The translations under genes were made by a program, and so were the position numbers. A stretch of DNA of 49,578 bases, taken from contig NZ_CALUXO010000070.1 of the NCBI RefSeq assembly GCF_944324745.1, forward strand, positions 1-49,578. The letters are read 5' to 3'. Shown here in pieces: positions 1 through 8,411 of the stretch. The notes under the pieces are model-generated. The model did not search any database, had not been told where the DNA came from, and was given only the letters and a program-made list of their open reading frames with translations. Numbering within the stretch: the first letter of the stretch is position 1; each line of letters opens with the position of its first letter. Source of the DNA: an uncultured Thomasclavelia sp. (GTDB taxonomy: Bacteria > Bacillota_I > Bacilli_A > Erysipelotrichales > Coprobacillaceae).

Positions 1-172
1 TAGAAAATTAATCAGTAAATATTAAAGATATTTATCTTGGAAAGATAAAGGGATATTGTTTATTGACAAACTAATTATTGCATAAATATTGATATAATTT
101 ATCTCAAATTTATCTCATGTTTCTATCAAACATTGGACTTTTAGTTCAATGACTAGTAGATGGTTGTAATGG

Positions 173-178
173 TATAAT
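173..178 (+). promoter_or_regulatory. -10 box of the first gene
   Basis: TATAAT lies 25 bases before the ATG at 203. Transcription would start near 185, which makes the upstream in-frame ATG at 185 an unlikely start. No convincing -35 hexamer is visible; the best candidate is TGACTA about 17 bases upstream. Confidence 0.55.
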
Positions 179-202
179 TGGGTTATGAAAGAAGGAATTA
201 AT

Positions 203-544
203 ATGAGTGAAATTGATGATAAGATTAAATTAGAAAAGTATTATCAACTTAGAAATAGTAAAGCTATTGATGATTTAAATTATTGTAATGCTTTTTTGAA
301 AGAATACCGTGATAGTTATCAAATGTTTTATATTGAATCATATAATGAATTTTTGGGTGATATAAAATTGACAGAGGGTGTTGTAGCAATATTAAAAGAG
401 TGGTTATTTGATCGTGATTTAGAATATATTGATAAACTATCAGGAAATCAGGGGATGCTGGTATATGGATTGTTTTTAGAGGGATTATCTTTTGATGAGA
501 TTAAAGAAGTAATTGATCGGGCTAGAATGAGGAAAAATAATTGA
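203..544 (+). CDS. Small hypothetical protein, 113 aa
   Basis: I do not recognise the family. The protein is charged, has no signal peptide or membrane segment, and looks alpha-helical; the last 40 residues (GLSFDEIKEVIDRARMR) resemble a short helix-turn-helix or binding helix. The start at 203 is chosen over the in-frame ATG at 185 because AGAAGGA sits six to seven bases before it and the -10 box at 173-178 would leave the earlier ATG leaderless. It is a single-gene unit: a strong hairpin follows the stop codon directly, and the next gene faces it. A cytosolic regulatory or adaptor role is possible, but nothing in the sequence proves it. Confidence 0.6.
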   Translation: MSEIDDKIKLEKYYQLRNSKAIDDLNYCNAFLKEYRDSYQMFYIESYNEFLGDIKLTEGVVAILKEWLFDRDLEYIDKLSGNQGMLVYGLFLEGLSFDEIKEVIDRARMRKNN

Positions 545-550
545 GTGAAA

Positions 551-576
551 AGAAACTTACAAAAAAGTAAGTTTCT
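551..576. terminator. Bidirectional intrinsic terminator
   Basis: A ten-base perfect stem (AGAAACTTAC and its complement) encloses a six-A loop and is followed by TTTT. It lies between two convergent genes and can serve both. Confidence 0.8.
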
Positions 577-581
577 TTTGG

Positions 582-1733
582 TTACATATCAATTTGAATA
601 TCAGGATTAATTTTATTTGTAATTGATTGTTTTAAAGTATCTACAGAAATAGTGATATTATTATAACCGTTCAATCCATGTTGATTAGCTAAATCTTGAG
701 TATAATCCTTTAATCGATAAACAGTAAAACCATAACGATTATCCATGATATTTTGTTTGTTATCACAATAATAGTGATTCATAACAGGTGTTAATACTAC
801 ATTTTCAATCGAAACAGAGCTTCCTTGTTTAACAATATCAAAATTTAACATCCCGCCTATTTGGGTATTTTCCTCTAACATGCCACTAATAAAATTACCT
901 AAACTATAGGCAACTAATGTTCGATGATTGTTACTATTAGTGAGCCATTCAATATTTTGAAGCGTATGCGTGTGTGTTCCAATAATAACATCAACTCCTA
1001 AATCCGCTAAATATTGAGCATATTCTCGTTGAAAATCACTAGGTTCATCACTATACTCTTGTCCCCAATGACAGGAAACAACAATAGCATCACTAATTGC
1101 TTTGGCTTTTTTAACATCATTTTTCATGCTTTCCTTATCAAAGGAATTATAGCGAAAGGCAACAGGCACATAATCATAATTAATATATTGATTATATGAT
1201 AGAAAAGCAATTTTAACTCCATTTTTTTCAATTACTGGAATTTCACTTTTTTCAGTTTCGTTTTGATATAGACCGATATATTTGATATTAGAAAACTGTT
1301 TAAATACCTGGATTGAGTGATCAACAGCACTTTCACCGACATCAAAGGCATGATTGGTAGAACCGTTCACTACATCAAAGCCAAGTTCGTTTAAAGTATT
1401 GGCCATTTCATCAGGGGTATTAAATACAGGATAGCCCTTATAACCATATTGAGCGCCACCTAGTATTGTTTCTTGATTGATAAAAGCAATATCAGGTGTT
1501 TCTATGTATTCACGGATATTTTGATAATAATCAGAAAAATCATAACCATTATCACGTTTAGCATTTTGAATTAAAGGATCATGCATTATATTATCACCAA
1601 CAGCAGTGAAAGTGACACAAGTTTTAGAATCATCAAAACCCTTAGTTAAATTATAAGTACCCGAAATTCCGTTATCAGAAGTTTGACACCCAACTAAAAA
1701 AAGAATTATAACTAATAATTTTAGTATTTTCAT
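582..1733 (-). CDS. CapA-family lipoprotein, PGA_cap metallophosphatase fold
   Basis: A 383-residue exported protein with a lipobox (LFLVGC, lipid-attached Cys16). The calcineurin-like motifs of the CapA family are present in order: FTAVGDNIMHD near residue 41, NQETILGG near 86, GSTNHAFDVG near 123, SCHWGQEYS near 220 and GTHTHTLQN near 252. CapA proteins take part in poly-gamma-glutamate capsule synthesis or, as stand-alone lipoproteins, in less well defined envelope phosphoesterase roles. No capB or capC homologue is in the window, so a capsule role is not supported. Its start overlaps the end of the M15 peptidase gene by four bases (ATGA), which indicates translational coupling and a shared envelope function. 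Confidence 0.85.
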   Translation of the reverse strand: MKILKLLVIILFLVGCQTSDNGISGTYNLTKGFDDSKTCVTFTAVGDNIMHDPLIQNAKRDNGYDFSDYYQNIREYIETPDIAFINQETILGGAQYGYKGYPVFNTPDEMANTLNELGFDVVNGSTNHAFDVGESAVDHSIQVFKQFSNIKYIGLYQNETEKSEIPVIEKNGVKIAFLSYNQYINYDYVPVAFRYNSFDKESMKNDVKKAKAISDAIVVSCHWGQEYSDEPSDFQREYAQYLADLGVDVIIGTHTHTLQNIEWLTNSNNHRTLVAYSLGNFISGMLEENTQIGGMLNFDIVKQGSSVSIENVVLTPVMNHYYCDNKQNIMDNRYGFTVYRLKDYTQDLANQHGLNGYNNITISVDTLKQSITNKINPDIQIDM

Positions 1734-2656
1734 GATTGACTTTCCTCGATGTATTCTTCAAATGTTATACCTCTTTGATGAATTTCTTGAGCTGCTTCTT
1801 TACCAACATAGCGCATATGCCATGGTTCATAACCATAATTAGTAATACTAACTTTATCTTGAGGATATCTTAAAATAAATCCATATTTATAACCATCACT
1901 AATAATAAATTTTCCAATATCACTATCAGCAACTTGTTCAGTTAAACGATCACCGCTTATTTGATTAGAAATATCGATTGCTAGTCCTAGCTGATGTTCA
2001 CTTCTTCCGGGATAAGCACTATATTGAGAAGCATATTCTTCACCATAAATTTCTACTTGTCTTTGCCAATATAATGCTTGAGTTTCATTTGAACGATATC
2101 CAGAGATAATATAGCAGGTAATTCCTTGACTTTGAGCAGCATCATAAAATTCTTGAAAAGCCTGAGCAGCTTCTTGTCTTAATTGTTGGTGGCTGCCAGC
2201 TACTTCGACTAAATCATCAGGTACCCAACCTTCAGGAATTTTATGGGTTTTATTAACTAGAGCAGTGATAGATTCAGGGTTACTTATAGTTTCTGGAATC
2301 ACATCAGTTGGATTAAAGATTTCATTATCATAGGTTCTAACAACATCAACAATTAATGTTTTAGCATCTTGATCTTCGGTATTTTCATCTTCTGATGGTA
2401 ATGTATATTCAACTTCATATGTTCCTAAATTTGTTGTATCGATCGGAGTATACTGAACATCTTCTTTATCACCACTAATATAATCTAAATAATTAATAGT
2501 TTCATATTGATTTACTTGAATTCTATCACTATTTAAAGTAAAAGATTTAGTTTGTTGGGGTGGTGTTTGAGAGGCTGTAGTCTTATTAGAATGGCAACCG
2601 GTAAGTAATAACACTACTCCCAAAATTAATTTGGTTTTATTAGATGTTTTTTTCAT
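1730..2656 (-). CDS. M15B D-alanyl-D-alanine carboxypeptidase lipoprotein (VanY/DdcB type)
   Basis: The protein has 308 residues and a lipobox at LLLTGC (Cys21). Residues about 40-105 look like an Ig/DUF5011-type beta domain, and residues about 140-300 are the zinc peptidase. The M15B signatures are SGYRSNETQ, SEHQLGLAIDIS (the SxHxxGxAxD zinc motif) and EPWHMRY (the ExxH motif). The family trims the terminal D-Ala from peptidoglycan stem peptides outside the membrane. It is the first gene of a two-gene operon with the CapA-like lipoprotein. Family members can act in glycopeptide resistance, but there are no van partners here, so a housekeeping wall-trimming role is more likely. Confidence 0.88.
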   Translation of the reverse strand: MKKTSNKTKLILGVVLLLTGCHSNKTTASQTPPQQTKSFTLNSDRIQVNQYETINYLDYISGDKEDVQYTPIDTTNLGTYEVEYTLPSEDENTEDQDAKTLIVDVVRTYDNEIFNPTDVIPETISNPESITALVNKTHKIPEGWVPDDLVEVAGSHQQLRQEAAQAFQEFYDAAQSQGITCYIISGYRSNETQALYWQRQVEIYGEEYASQYSAYPGRSEHQLGLAIDISNQISGDRLTEQVADSDIGKFIISDGYKYGFILRYPQDKVSITNYGYEPWHMRYVGKEAAQEIHQRGITFEEYIEESQS

Positions 2657-2992
2657 AACATTTCATCACCTTTATACTTGTTAACTATTTTCATTTTTAA
2701 TCATAATTAAGTCAACTAAAATAAATATTATCTTTAATATCAAAAAATTTCATTTTAAAATATAATTTTCAGTTTAAAGTTATCGTATTTTAGCCAAAAA
2801 ATCAATATTTTTTATGAATTTTGGATTATTACACATACAATGGTAATTTTAGGAAGAATTTTATTGATTAAATAAGAATATTGAAATAAATGTTTGTTTT
2901 ACATTATTGATAAATTTGGTATAATATGTCATAATCGTGAATTATTATTCATGTTTTTAAGATTGATAATTTAAAAAGAGAGGGAAGAAAAG
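2657..2992. promoter_or_regulatory. Divergent promoter region between two lipoprotein loci
   Basis: This 336-base gap holds no gene. The rightward promoter is readable: TTTACA at 2898-2903, a 16-base spacer, then TATAAT at 2920-2925. An imperfect TGAAT/ATTCA repeat follows in the 5' leader near 2939-2952. The RBS GAGAGGGAAG precedes the ATG at 2993. The leftward promoter of the carboxypeptidase operon is not obvious. Confidence 0.6.
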
Positions 2993-3979
2993 ATGAAAAT
3001 AACTAAAAAGGGTAAAGTTATTGGAGTAGTACTAGTCTTATTTATATTTTTGGCTGGGATGATGGGATGTAGCAGTACTCCAGAAGTTGAATTAAAAAGT
3101 GAAACACTAACGATTGAATATGGGCAAGATATCAGCAGTTGTCTAAAAGACAATATAAAAGCTTCTGCTTATGATGATCAGGATATTATTGATGATATCG
3201 AATACAGTTGTGATCAAGCTGATGATGTAGATGATTTAGATGTTGGTAAATATACTATTACATATAAATTAAAAAGCAATGAAAAAACGGTTGCACTGAC
3301 AATTCAAGATACTACAGCACCAGAAATAACATTAAAAAATGAGCCAAGTATTTTTGAAAATGATAGTATCAACTACGATGATTTAATAACAGTTAAAGAG
3401 TTATCATCATACGATACTTCATATGATGATTCACAAGTTAACTATAATACACCAGGTAATTACGTTGCCACATATAATGTAAAAGATAAATATGGAAATG
3501 TTGCTTCAATTGATATACCAGTAACAGTAAATGAATTATTATTACAAACTTCTTCACCAGCAAGTATTTCATTAAATCCTAGTGGAACTTCTAAATTCGA
3601 AGTTTCTACTAATTGTAATGATGCTATAACTTATACTTCTAGTGATGAAAATGTTGTCAGTGTTGATAGTGCTGGTAATCTAACAGCTAAAAATGCTGGT
3701 AGTGCAACAATTACTGCCACAGTTAAAGGAAAAAATATCTCTACTAATGTTGTAGTAACAAATCCTAAACCTGTAGTAAATCAAAGTAAAACAACCAGCA
3801 GCCAAGCTTCTAGTAGTAGCAGTAGTAATGATAATATATCTTATACAGTTTATCGAACTAAAACGGGTGATTGTTATCATCGTGATGGATGTCGTTATTT
3901 ATCAAGAAGTAAAATTGCGATTTCTAAAAGTTCTGCTATTTCTCAAGGACTAAGAGCTTGTAGTGTTTGTAATCCATAA
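2993..3979 (+). CDS. Surface lipoprotein with Ig-like repeats and a Cys/His zinc-binding tail
   Basis: The protein has 328 residues with a lipobox (GMMGC, Cys26). Two DUF5011-like beta domains follow (about 30-105 and 108-182; note TAPEITLKNEPSIFENDSINY), then a Big_2 domain (about 184-257; ITYTSSDENVVSVDSAGNL), a Ser-rich linker, and a C-terminal module with the pattern GDCYHRDGCRYL...ACSVCNP. That tail resembles the Ada-like metal-binding domain found on many Firmicute surface proteins, with Cys and His residues placed to bind zinc. Its role is probably envelope-associated binding or sensing; no catalytic domain is seen. It is a single-gene unit with its own promoter and terminator. Confidence 0.8.
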   Translation: MKITKKGKVIGVVLVLFIFLAGMMGCSSTPEVELKSETLTIEYGQDISSCLKDNIKASAYDDQDIIDDIEYSCDQADDVDDLDVGKYTITYKLKSNEKTVALTIQDTTAPEITLKNEPSIFENDSINYDDLITVKELSSYDTSYDDSQVNYNTPGNYVATYNVKDKYGNVASIDIPVTVNELLLQTSSPASISLNPSGTSKFEVSTNCNDAITYTSSDENVVSVDSAGNLTAKNAGSATITATVKGKNISTNVVVTNPKPVVNQSKTTSSQASSSSSSNDNISYTVYRTKTGDCYHRDGCRYLSRSKIAISKSSAISQGLRACSVCNP

Positions 3980-4003
3980 AATATAAAAAAATAAACATAT
4001 CAT

Positions 4004-4027
4004 ATGTCAGTGATTAATCACTGACAT
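4004..4027 (+). terminator. Intrinsic terminator
   Basis: A perfect ten-base stem (ATGTCAGTGA / TCACTGACAT) with a TTAA loop, followed by TTTTG. Confidence 0.85.
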
Positions 4028-4129
4028 TTTGTATATATAGATAAATATGTAAATACAACTAGTTTTATTTTGAAAATTATCATAATTGTAAATAATAGAG
4101 CTATTTTATATAGTAAACTTATGTATATT

Positions 4130-4460
4130 AAGTAGGAAATTGAGAAATTGTTTTATTATACCGATAAGGAAATAATAAAAATTCTTGGTATCAAAAGAAT
4201 GCAGTTCTTTTTTTTGAAATATGTACCGATTATATTACCGGATATATACATAAAGAAGCATATGAATTAGTTAAAAAATAATTAACAAAGTAAGGATATA
4301 TAGTTATTGATGAATTAAGAAATTATATTCAGCTTTATAGATGTATTTGACAATAATTTAAGAAATGCATCCAAAAAGTAAAATAATCGCTTTAAAATGT
4401 TAATAAAGTTAATGATATTTTTATCAATTATATCAGAGAAATACTTAATTGTCTGTCATG
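4130..4460 (+). pseudogene. Decayed small DNA-binding-like gene
   Basis: This gene-free gap keeps protein-like sense only when the frame is switched. One frame gives FYYTDKEIIKILGIKRMQFFF; a second frame then gives DYITGYIHKEAYELVKK, a stop, and GYIVIDELRNYIQLYR. The first part resembles the helix-turn-helix start of an excisionase-like protein, and the pieces join in the right order around frame shifts and stops. I read it as a remnant of a small HTH gene, perhaps from a lost mobile element. The rest of 4030-4570 is AT-rich and shows nothing else. Confidence 0.35.
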
Positions 4461-4575
4461 AGTAAAATTAATATTTCTATTTTCTATTATTAAAATTAAT
4501 CGGCAAATTTAATGCTAATATGATAGAATAATATAAAATATTTGTTGTTAATTTGTATTAGAAAGAAGGAATATG

Positions 4576-5361
4576 ATGAATTCATTAATTGATCAGTTAG
4601 TATATTATTATAATTCTAGATTGCAAGATGATATAATGCATAATATTGCTTGTTATATCATTGATCATATAAATGATATTGAATCAATTACGGCTAAGAA
4701 GATTGTTCATGATTGTTATACTTCACTTACAACAGTTAATAAATTTAGTCGTTTGTTTGGAACTGGTAATTTTAATATGTTTAAAAATCTGTTGATTGCC
4801 CATCGTGTTATCAAAATGAAACAGGTTTTTAATCGCTATGAAAATACGAATTTTAATCAGTTATATGATGTTTATGTTAGTTCATGTCATGGACAAGATG
4901 TCTATGATCAAGATTATTTGTTTTCTTTAGCTAATAAAATAGCTGAATTAATTCACGAAACTAATCGGGTTAATTTTTATGGGGCTATTTTTCCATTATC
5001 ATTGATTTTCAACTTTCAGGTTGATTTTATTACAATTGGAAAGCCTGTTTTTATTTATACACCTAAAGATGATTATCAGGGTTACTTATTAAATGATGAT
5101 GATTTAAGTATTATTTTAAGTATTACTGGTTCTTATATTACTTTAGCTAAAAGAGAGTTTATGGATATATATCATAGTGGGACAAAGAAAGTTTTTGTTT
5201 CTCAAAAAAGTGATGTGGTTTTGGAATATATAAATAATTTTGATGAGTATTTTTGTTTACCTAATCATTGTGAAAAAGTTGAATCAAATTATATTATTTT
5301 ACTTTTATTTGATTTAGTTAGATATTTTTATATTAAACGTTATGTAATTATGGAGAAGTGA
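4576..5361 (+). CDS. RpiR/MurR-type transcriptional regulator, pair 1 member A
   Basis: Residues 1-75 form an RpiR-like helix-turn-helix (IVHDCYTSLTTVNKFSRLFG), and residues about 115-255 form a degenerate SIS-type sugar-phosphate-binding fold (NFYGAIFPLSL...IILSITGSY). The family senses phosphosugars and represses or activates sugar operons. The second of two adjacent ATGs is chosen because AGAAGGA ends five bases before it but only two before the first. The next gene, also RpiR-like, starts four bases after the stop. The member resembles the second gene of the pair at 19-20.6 kb (IYIYGAVFPVML there), so the two loci are probably paralogous. Confidence 0.75.
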   Translation: MNSLIDQLVYYYNSRLQDDIMHNIACYIIDHINDIESITAKKIVHDCYTSLTTVNKFSRLFGTGNFNMFKNLLIAHRVIKMKQVFNRYENTNFNQLYDVYVSSCHGQDVYDQDYLFSLANKIAELIHETNRVNFYGAIFPLSLIFNFQVDFITIGKPVFIYTPKDDYQGYLLNDDDLSIILSITGSYITLAKREFMDIYHSGTKKVFVSQKSDVVLEYINNFDEYFCLPNHCEKVESNYIILLLFDLVRYFYIKRYVIMEK

Positions 5362-5365
5362 TGAG

Positions 5366-6136
5366 ATGTATTTGTTGGAAAAACTGGAACTATTAGTTGA
5401 TAATCTGGAGTTAGAAAAGATTGATTATAAAATTGCCAAATATATTTTATATCATCAAGATGAAGTTTTAAAAGATACAGTACGCCAGTTAGCTAAAAAA
5501 ACTTATGTATCGCCTTCGGCAATTATCCGCTTTGTCAATAAGATGGGTTATCGTGATTATAATCATTTTAAAGAAGCTTTAGCTTATGAAATTGAAAATG
5601 AAAAAGCTAAAAGTGAGGAAGCAAAAGATATAAAGCAGTTAACTTATAAACAATATTTTAGTAAGCTGGAAGCTAGTTTTAATCAGGTCTATCAAAACTC
5701 TTTATCAGATTTGGATAAATTGATTTTATTATTGAAGAATAATGATGAAATTATTTTTTATTTAGAACCTGGTTATCATGATATTTTTTTGCCACTAATG
5801 AATCGTTTAAGAAAATTGGGTAAAGAAGTAAAAGATATAACTTATAAAAGTGAGGTTAATAAAATCGATATTATTAAAGAACGGGAAAATAATAGTGTAA
5901 TTATTATGTTTTTTCCTAGTGATGATTATAGTATTGTTTATATGCGGCATGTTCAAATGTATTCTAAGTTTATTTATGAATTAGAGCATAATGATATTCC
6001 GAAGTTTTTTATTGGGCAAGATGCCCGTTCTTTTTATGGCTTTGATGATAATCTGGTTTTACCGTATTTAAAAGATAAATCGATGTATAAAATAATCATG
6101 ATTTTATTAATTGATTATCTTATTTCTAAATTATGA
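5366..6136 (+). CDS. RpiR/MurR-type transcriptional regulator, pair 1 member B
   Basis: A 256-residue protein with a classical RpiR HTH (RQLAKKTYVSPSAIIRFVNKMGYRDYNHFK, key residues near 36-65) and a SIS-like C-terminal domain that has lost the usual Ser-rich phosphate loop; FYLEPGYHD stands where FYGxGxS is expected. It is translationally close to the preceding RpiR gene, and the two may form a heterodimer. A 17-base palindrome-like site of the type also seen after the second RpiR pair begins nine bases after the stop codon. No intact target gene follows. Confidence 0.75.
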   Translation: MYLLEKLELLVDNLELEKIDYKIAKYILYHQDEVLKDTVRQLAKKTYVSPSAIIRFVNKMGYRDYNHFKEALAYEIENEKAKSEEAKDIKQLTYKQYFSKLEASFNQVYQNSLSDLDKLILLLKNNDEIIFYLEPGYHDIFLPLMNRLRKLGKEVKDITYKSEVNKIDIIKERENNSVIIMFFPSDDYSIVYMRHVQMYSKFIYELEHNDIPKFFIGQDARSFYGFDDNLVLPYLKDKSMYKIIMILLIDYLISKL

Positions 6137-6144
6137 TTCTTTTT

Positions 6145-6161
6145 GTTTTAAAAATTGAAAC
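6145..6161. promoter_or_regulatory. Putative RpiR operator, copy 1
   Basis: GTTTTAAAAATTGAAAC is an imperfect dyad matching the perfect dyad at 20695-20711 in 13 of 17 positions. Both follow a tandem RpiR pair and precede an RBS and ATG by about 110-120 bases. The assignment to RpiR binding is inference. Confidence 0.45.
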
Positions 6162-6282
6162 AAAATCAACTATCGATTATTTGTTTTAAAACTAAAATCA
6201 TTTTATGTAATAAAAAACTGTTTAAAAATAAAGATGGTGTTAAAATAGAGTTAGAAAAATTTTTAAAAGAAGGGAGTGTTCG

Positions 6283-6291
6283 ATGAGGTAA
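6283..6291 (+). other. Two-codon minigene / truncated gene start (ATG AGG TAA)
   Basis: A strong Shine-Dalgarno (AGAAGGGAG) is set seven bases before ATG, which is followed at once by AGG and TAA. A promoter-like TGTTAAAAT lies upstream near 6237. A seven-base stem (AAGATAC 6290-6296 / GTATCTT 6324-6330) follows. This is either the start of a gene lost by deletion or a deliberate minigene. The remaining sequence to 6570 is AT-rich with no gene that I can support. Confidence 0.4.
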
Positions 6292-6574
6292 GATACTTGA
6301 TAGTGAATAGATATGTCATACCTGTATCTTTTCTGCTTATATATATCTCAAATTAATAAAAAGTTTGTTTAATAATAATTAAGCGTAAATTTAAACTTCA
6401 AACAATAAAGAATATTAGTGTGCCCTAAATATAATAATAACATTTAAACAATCTATTATCTGATACAACATATCTATTCACTTTAAATTTGAATTAATAA
6501 TTATTGGTGATTATAGCGGGGGTTTTATAATTTAAAATTACTAATAATTAGGTAAACTCCTCCTGGTTTCAGCA

Positions 6575-6600
6575 AAAAAACGAGTTCTAGCTCGTTTTTT
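6575..6600. terminator. Intrinsic terminator of the helicase gene
   Basis: The stem AAAAAACGAG / CTCGTTTTTT is perfect over ten bases with a six-base loop. The helicase stop codon lies inside the loop. It would work on either strand. Confidence 0.8.
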
Positions 6601-8176
6601 TAGTTAACTTTAATTCAGTAGTTTCAATTAACTTTTTAACTTCTACTGGTAATTTAGCTTTAATATTATCATCAAGATTATATAAACTGCGTCCTAATTC
6701 TTCGAATAATTGGCTTTCATCAATATTTTCTGTTTTTATCTGGTAAAATTTTTTGACTAGATTATCACAAATTAAATCAGCTGGTTTCATGGCATTGATT
6801 AAATGTAAACCTTCAATTGATTTAATGCGACTTAAAGCAACATATAACTGACCACAGTCAAATGAGTAAGGGATTAAATTTATTTGGTCATATGTTTGTC
6901 CCTGACTTTTATGAATTGTGATGGCATATGCTAGTTTCAAAGGTATTTGAGTGAAAGAACCAATTTTATTTTTCCTTACCAGATGTTGTTTAACACCATC
7001 GATTTCTTTGGTTTCTACTACATAATTTTCAATTTTCCATTCATGATATGAAAAAGTAATATTTTGCTTAGTTTTATCGAGTTTAACAACGACAGCATTT
7101 TCTTTTAGCGAAAAGACAGTTCCTAGTGATCCGTTTTGAAAATGAACTAAGTCAGTATCATTGATCAAGACCATTACCCGTGCTCCAACTTTAAGTTTTA
7201 AAATATCACTAGTTGGTTTGTCAGATGGTTTGACCTCGCCTTCTACAATTGCTTCATAAGTAACTAATGGGGTAGTTAGTTTATCTAGTTCAGTTTGATT
7301 AATTTCATCTACGACTCGATTAATAGCTGATAAAGTAATTCCATTAGTAAACTTCTTTCCTTTGGTGCGTTGATTAAAATAAGCTATTCCATGACTGTCA
7401 CCAATTCGAATCATGTTTAAATGATTAATAAAATTATGATCATTTTGTCTGATGACATTAGTTAGATTAATGGTTGTAAAGTGACAATCTAACCATTTTT
7501 CCGATTCAAAGGCAAAGCCTTTATCGTAATTTGGATAAACTTTTTTTAGTACTTTACGGTCATTGCTTGTTGTCACTGGTGGTAATTGAAAAAAGTCACC
7601 AACAACAATTAATTGAATCTTTTTGTGGATTTTTTCAATTACTTTGATCATATATTCAAAAAGATCAATACGACACATACTAATTTCATCTACGACAATT
7701 ATATCTGCCTGTTGAATTTGACGTGGAACTGAGGTGATTTTAGGATTAATCTGAGGTTCCAGGCTTATTTGAAAACAGCGATGAATCGTTACACCACCAA
7801 TATTGATTGCGGCAATACCGGTTGGGGCACAAACTAGAATATTTTTCTTTTGTTTATTTATTTCGTTAATAAAAGTATTAACCAGATAGGATTTACCGGT
7901 TCCGGCTTTACCAGTAATAAAAACATTTTTACCAGATAACATTATATCTAAAGCTTCTTGCTGCTGCCTGGTTAAATGTGAATTACGATTATTTTGAGCA
8001 GGAGAATTTTTATGATTAGGATTAGGGGAATCTTGGATAAATTTGTCAGCATCTTCTTTATTTTTAAAACTTTTAAAAATTGAACCAGAATAACCGATGA
8101 TTTGTTTTTGACATTCTTCCCACGTTTGATAAACACCAGGAACTCGCCCTTTTTTTACAGCATAATATTTACTCAT
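6587..8176 (-). CDS. PIF1-like helicase with N-terminal viroplasmin (RNase H1 N-like) domain
   Basis: The first 47 residues are a viroplasmin / RNase H1 hybrid-binding domain (KYYAVKKGRVPGVYQTWEEC...FKSFKNKEDADKFI). The rest is a superfamily 1 helicase of the PIF1/RecD2 kind: Walker A GKAGTGKS (89-96), Walker B ADIIVVDEISM, motif III VVGDFFQLPPV, and the C-terminal motifs AITIHKSQGQTYD and LYVALSRIKS. PIF1 enzymes unwind DNA 5' to 3' and are active on G-quadruplexes and RNA-DNA hybrids. The viroplasmin domain binds RNA-DNA hybrids, so a role at R-loops is a reasonable inference. It is a single-gene unit; the RBS GGAAGTG precedes the ATG. Confidence 0.85.
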   Translation of the reverse strand: MSKYYAVKKGRVPGVYQTWEECQKQIIGYSGSIFKSFKNKEDADKFIQDSPNPNHKNSPAQNNRNSHLTRQQQEALDIMLSGKNVFITGKAGTGKSYLVNTFINEINKQKKNILVCAPTGIAAINIGGVTIHRCFQISLEPQINPKITSVPRQIQQADIIVVDEISMCRIDLFEYMIKVIEKIHKKIQLIVVGDFFQLPPVTTSNDRKVLKKVYPNYDKGFAFESEKWLDCHFTTINLTNVIRQNDHNFINHLNMIRIGDSHGIAYFNQRTKGKKFTNGITLSAINRVVDEINQTELDKLTTPLVTYEAIVEGEVKPSDKPTSDILKLKVGARVMVLINDTDLVHFQNGSLGTVFSLKENAVVVKLDKTKQNITFSYHEWKIENYVVETKEIDGVKQHLVRKNKIGSFTQIPLKLAYAITIHKSQGQTYDQINLIPYSFDCGQLYVALSRIKSIEGLHLINAMKPADLICDNLVKKFYQIKTENIDESQLFEELGRSLYNLDDNIKAKLPVEVKKLIETTELKLTKKTS

Positions 8177-8333
8177 GAATTCACTTCCTTATATGATTTA
8201 GTCCCAAGATTAAATTATCATAGTTTTACACTAGTTTCTTAATACAAGTATAACGTAATCGTCTTATTTTGCCAAAACATTATCAGTTTTTAATCTCATA
8301 AACCTAGTTGTTATAGAAGACTAAGTTAATAAA

Positions 8334-8388
8334 TTGAAAAAATGAAATTCATTAGTATACTAATATTAGTTATCAATAGCTAACTAAT
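8334..8388 (+). promoter_or_regulatory. Promoter with nested operators before the DUF3793 gene
   Basis: TTGAAA (8334-8339), a 16-base spacer and TATACT (8356-8361) form a good promoter. Three dyads overlap it: AATGAAATTCATT in the spacer, the perfect palindrome ATTAGTATACTAAT (8351-8364) on the -10 box, and ATTAGTTA-N8-TAACTAAT (8365-8388) over the start site. Such crowding points to tight repression. DUF3793 genes are often found near iron-related genes, so a Fur-like repressor is one guess. Confidence 0.5.
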
Positions 8389-8411
8389 AAATAAACAGGT
8401 AGGAAATAATC

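Noticed and set aside
1-170. Promoter or operator at the left edge (TTGACA at 64, repeats of TTTATCTCA)
   Set aside because: The spacing from TTGACA to the nearest TATAAT is about 24 bases, and the upstream context is cut off by the window edge.
582-2656. Capsule or vancomycin-resistance operon
   Set aside because: CapA-like and VanY-like genes occur without capBC, vanHAX or vanRS partners; a general cell-wall role is more likely.
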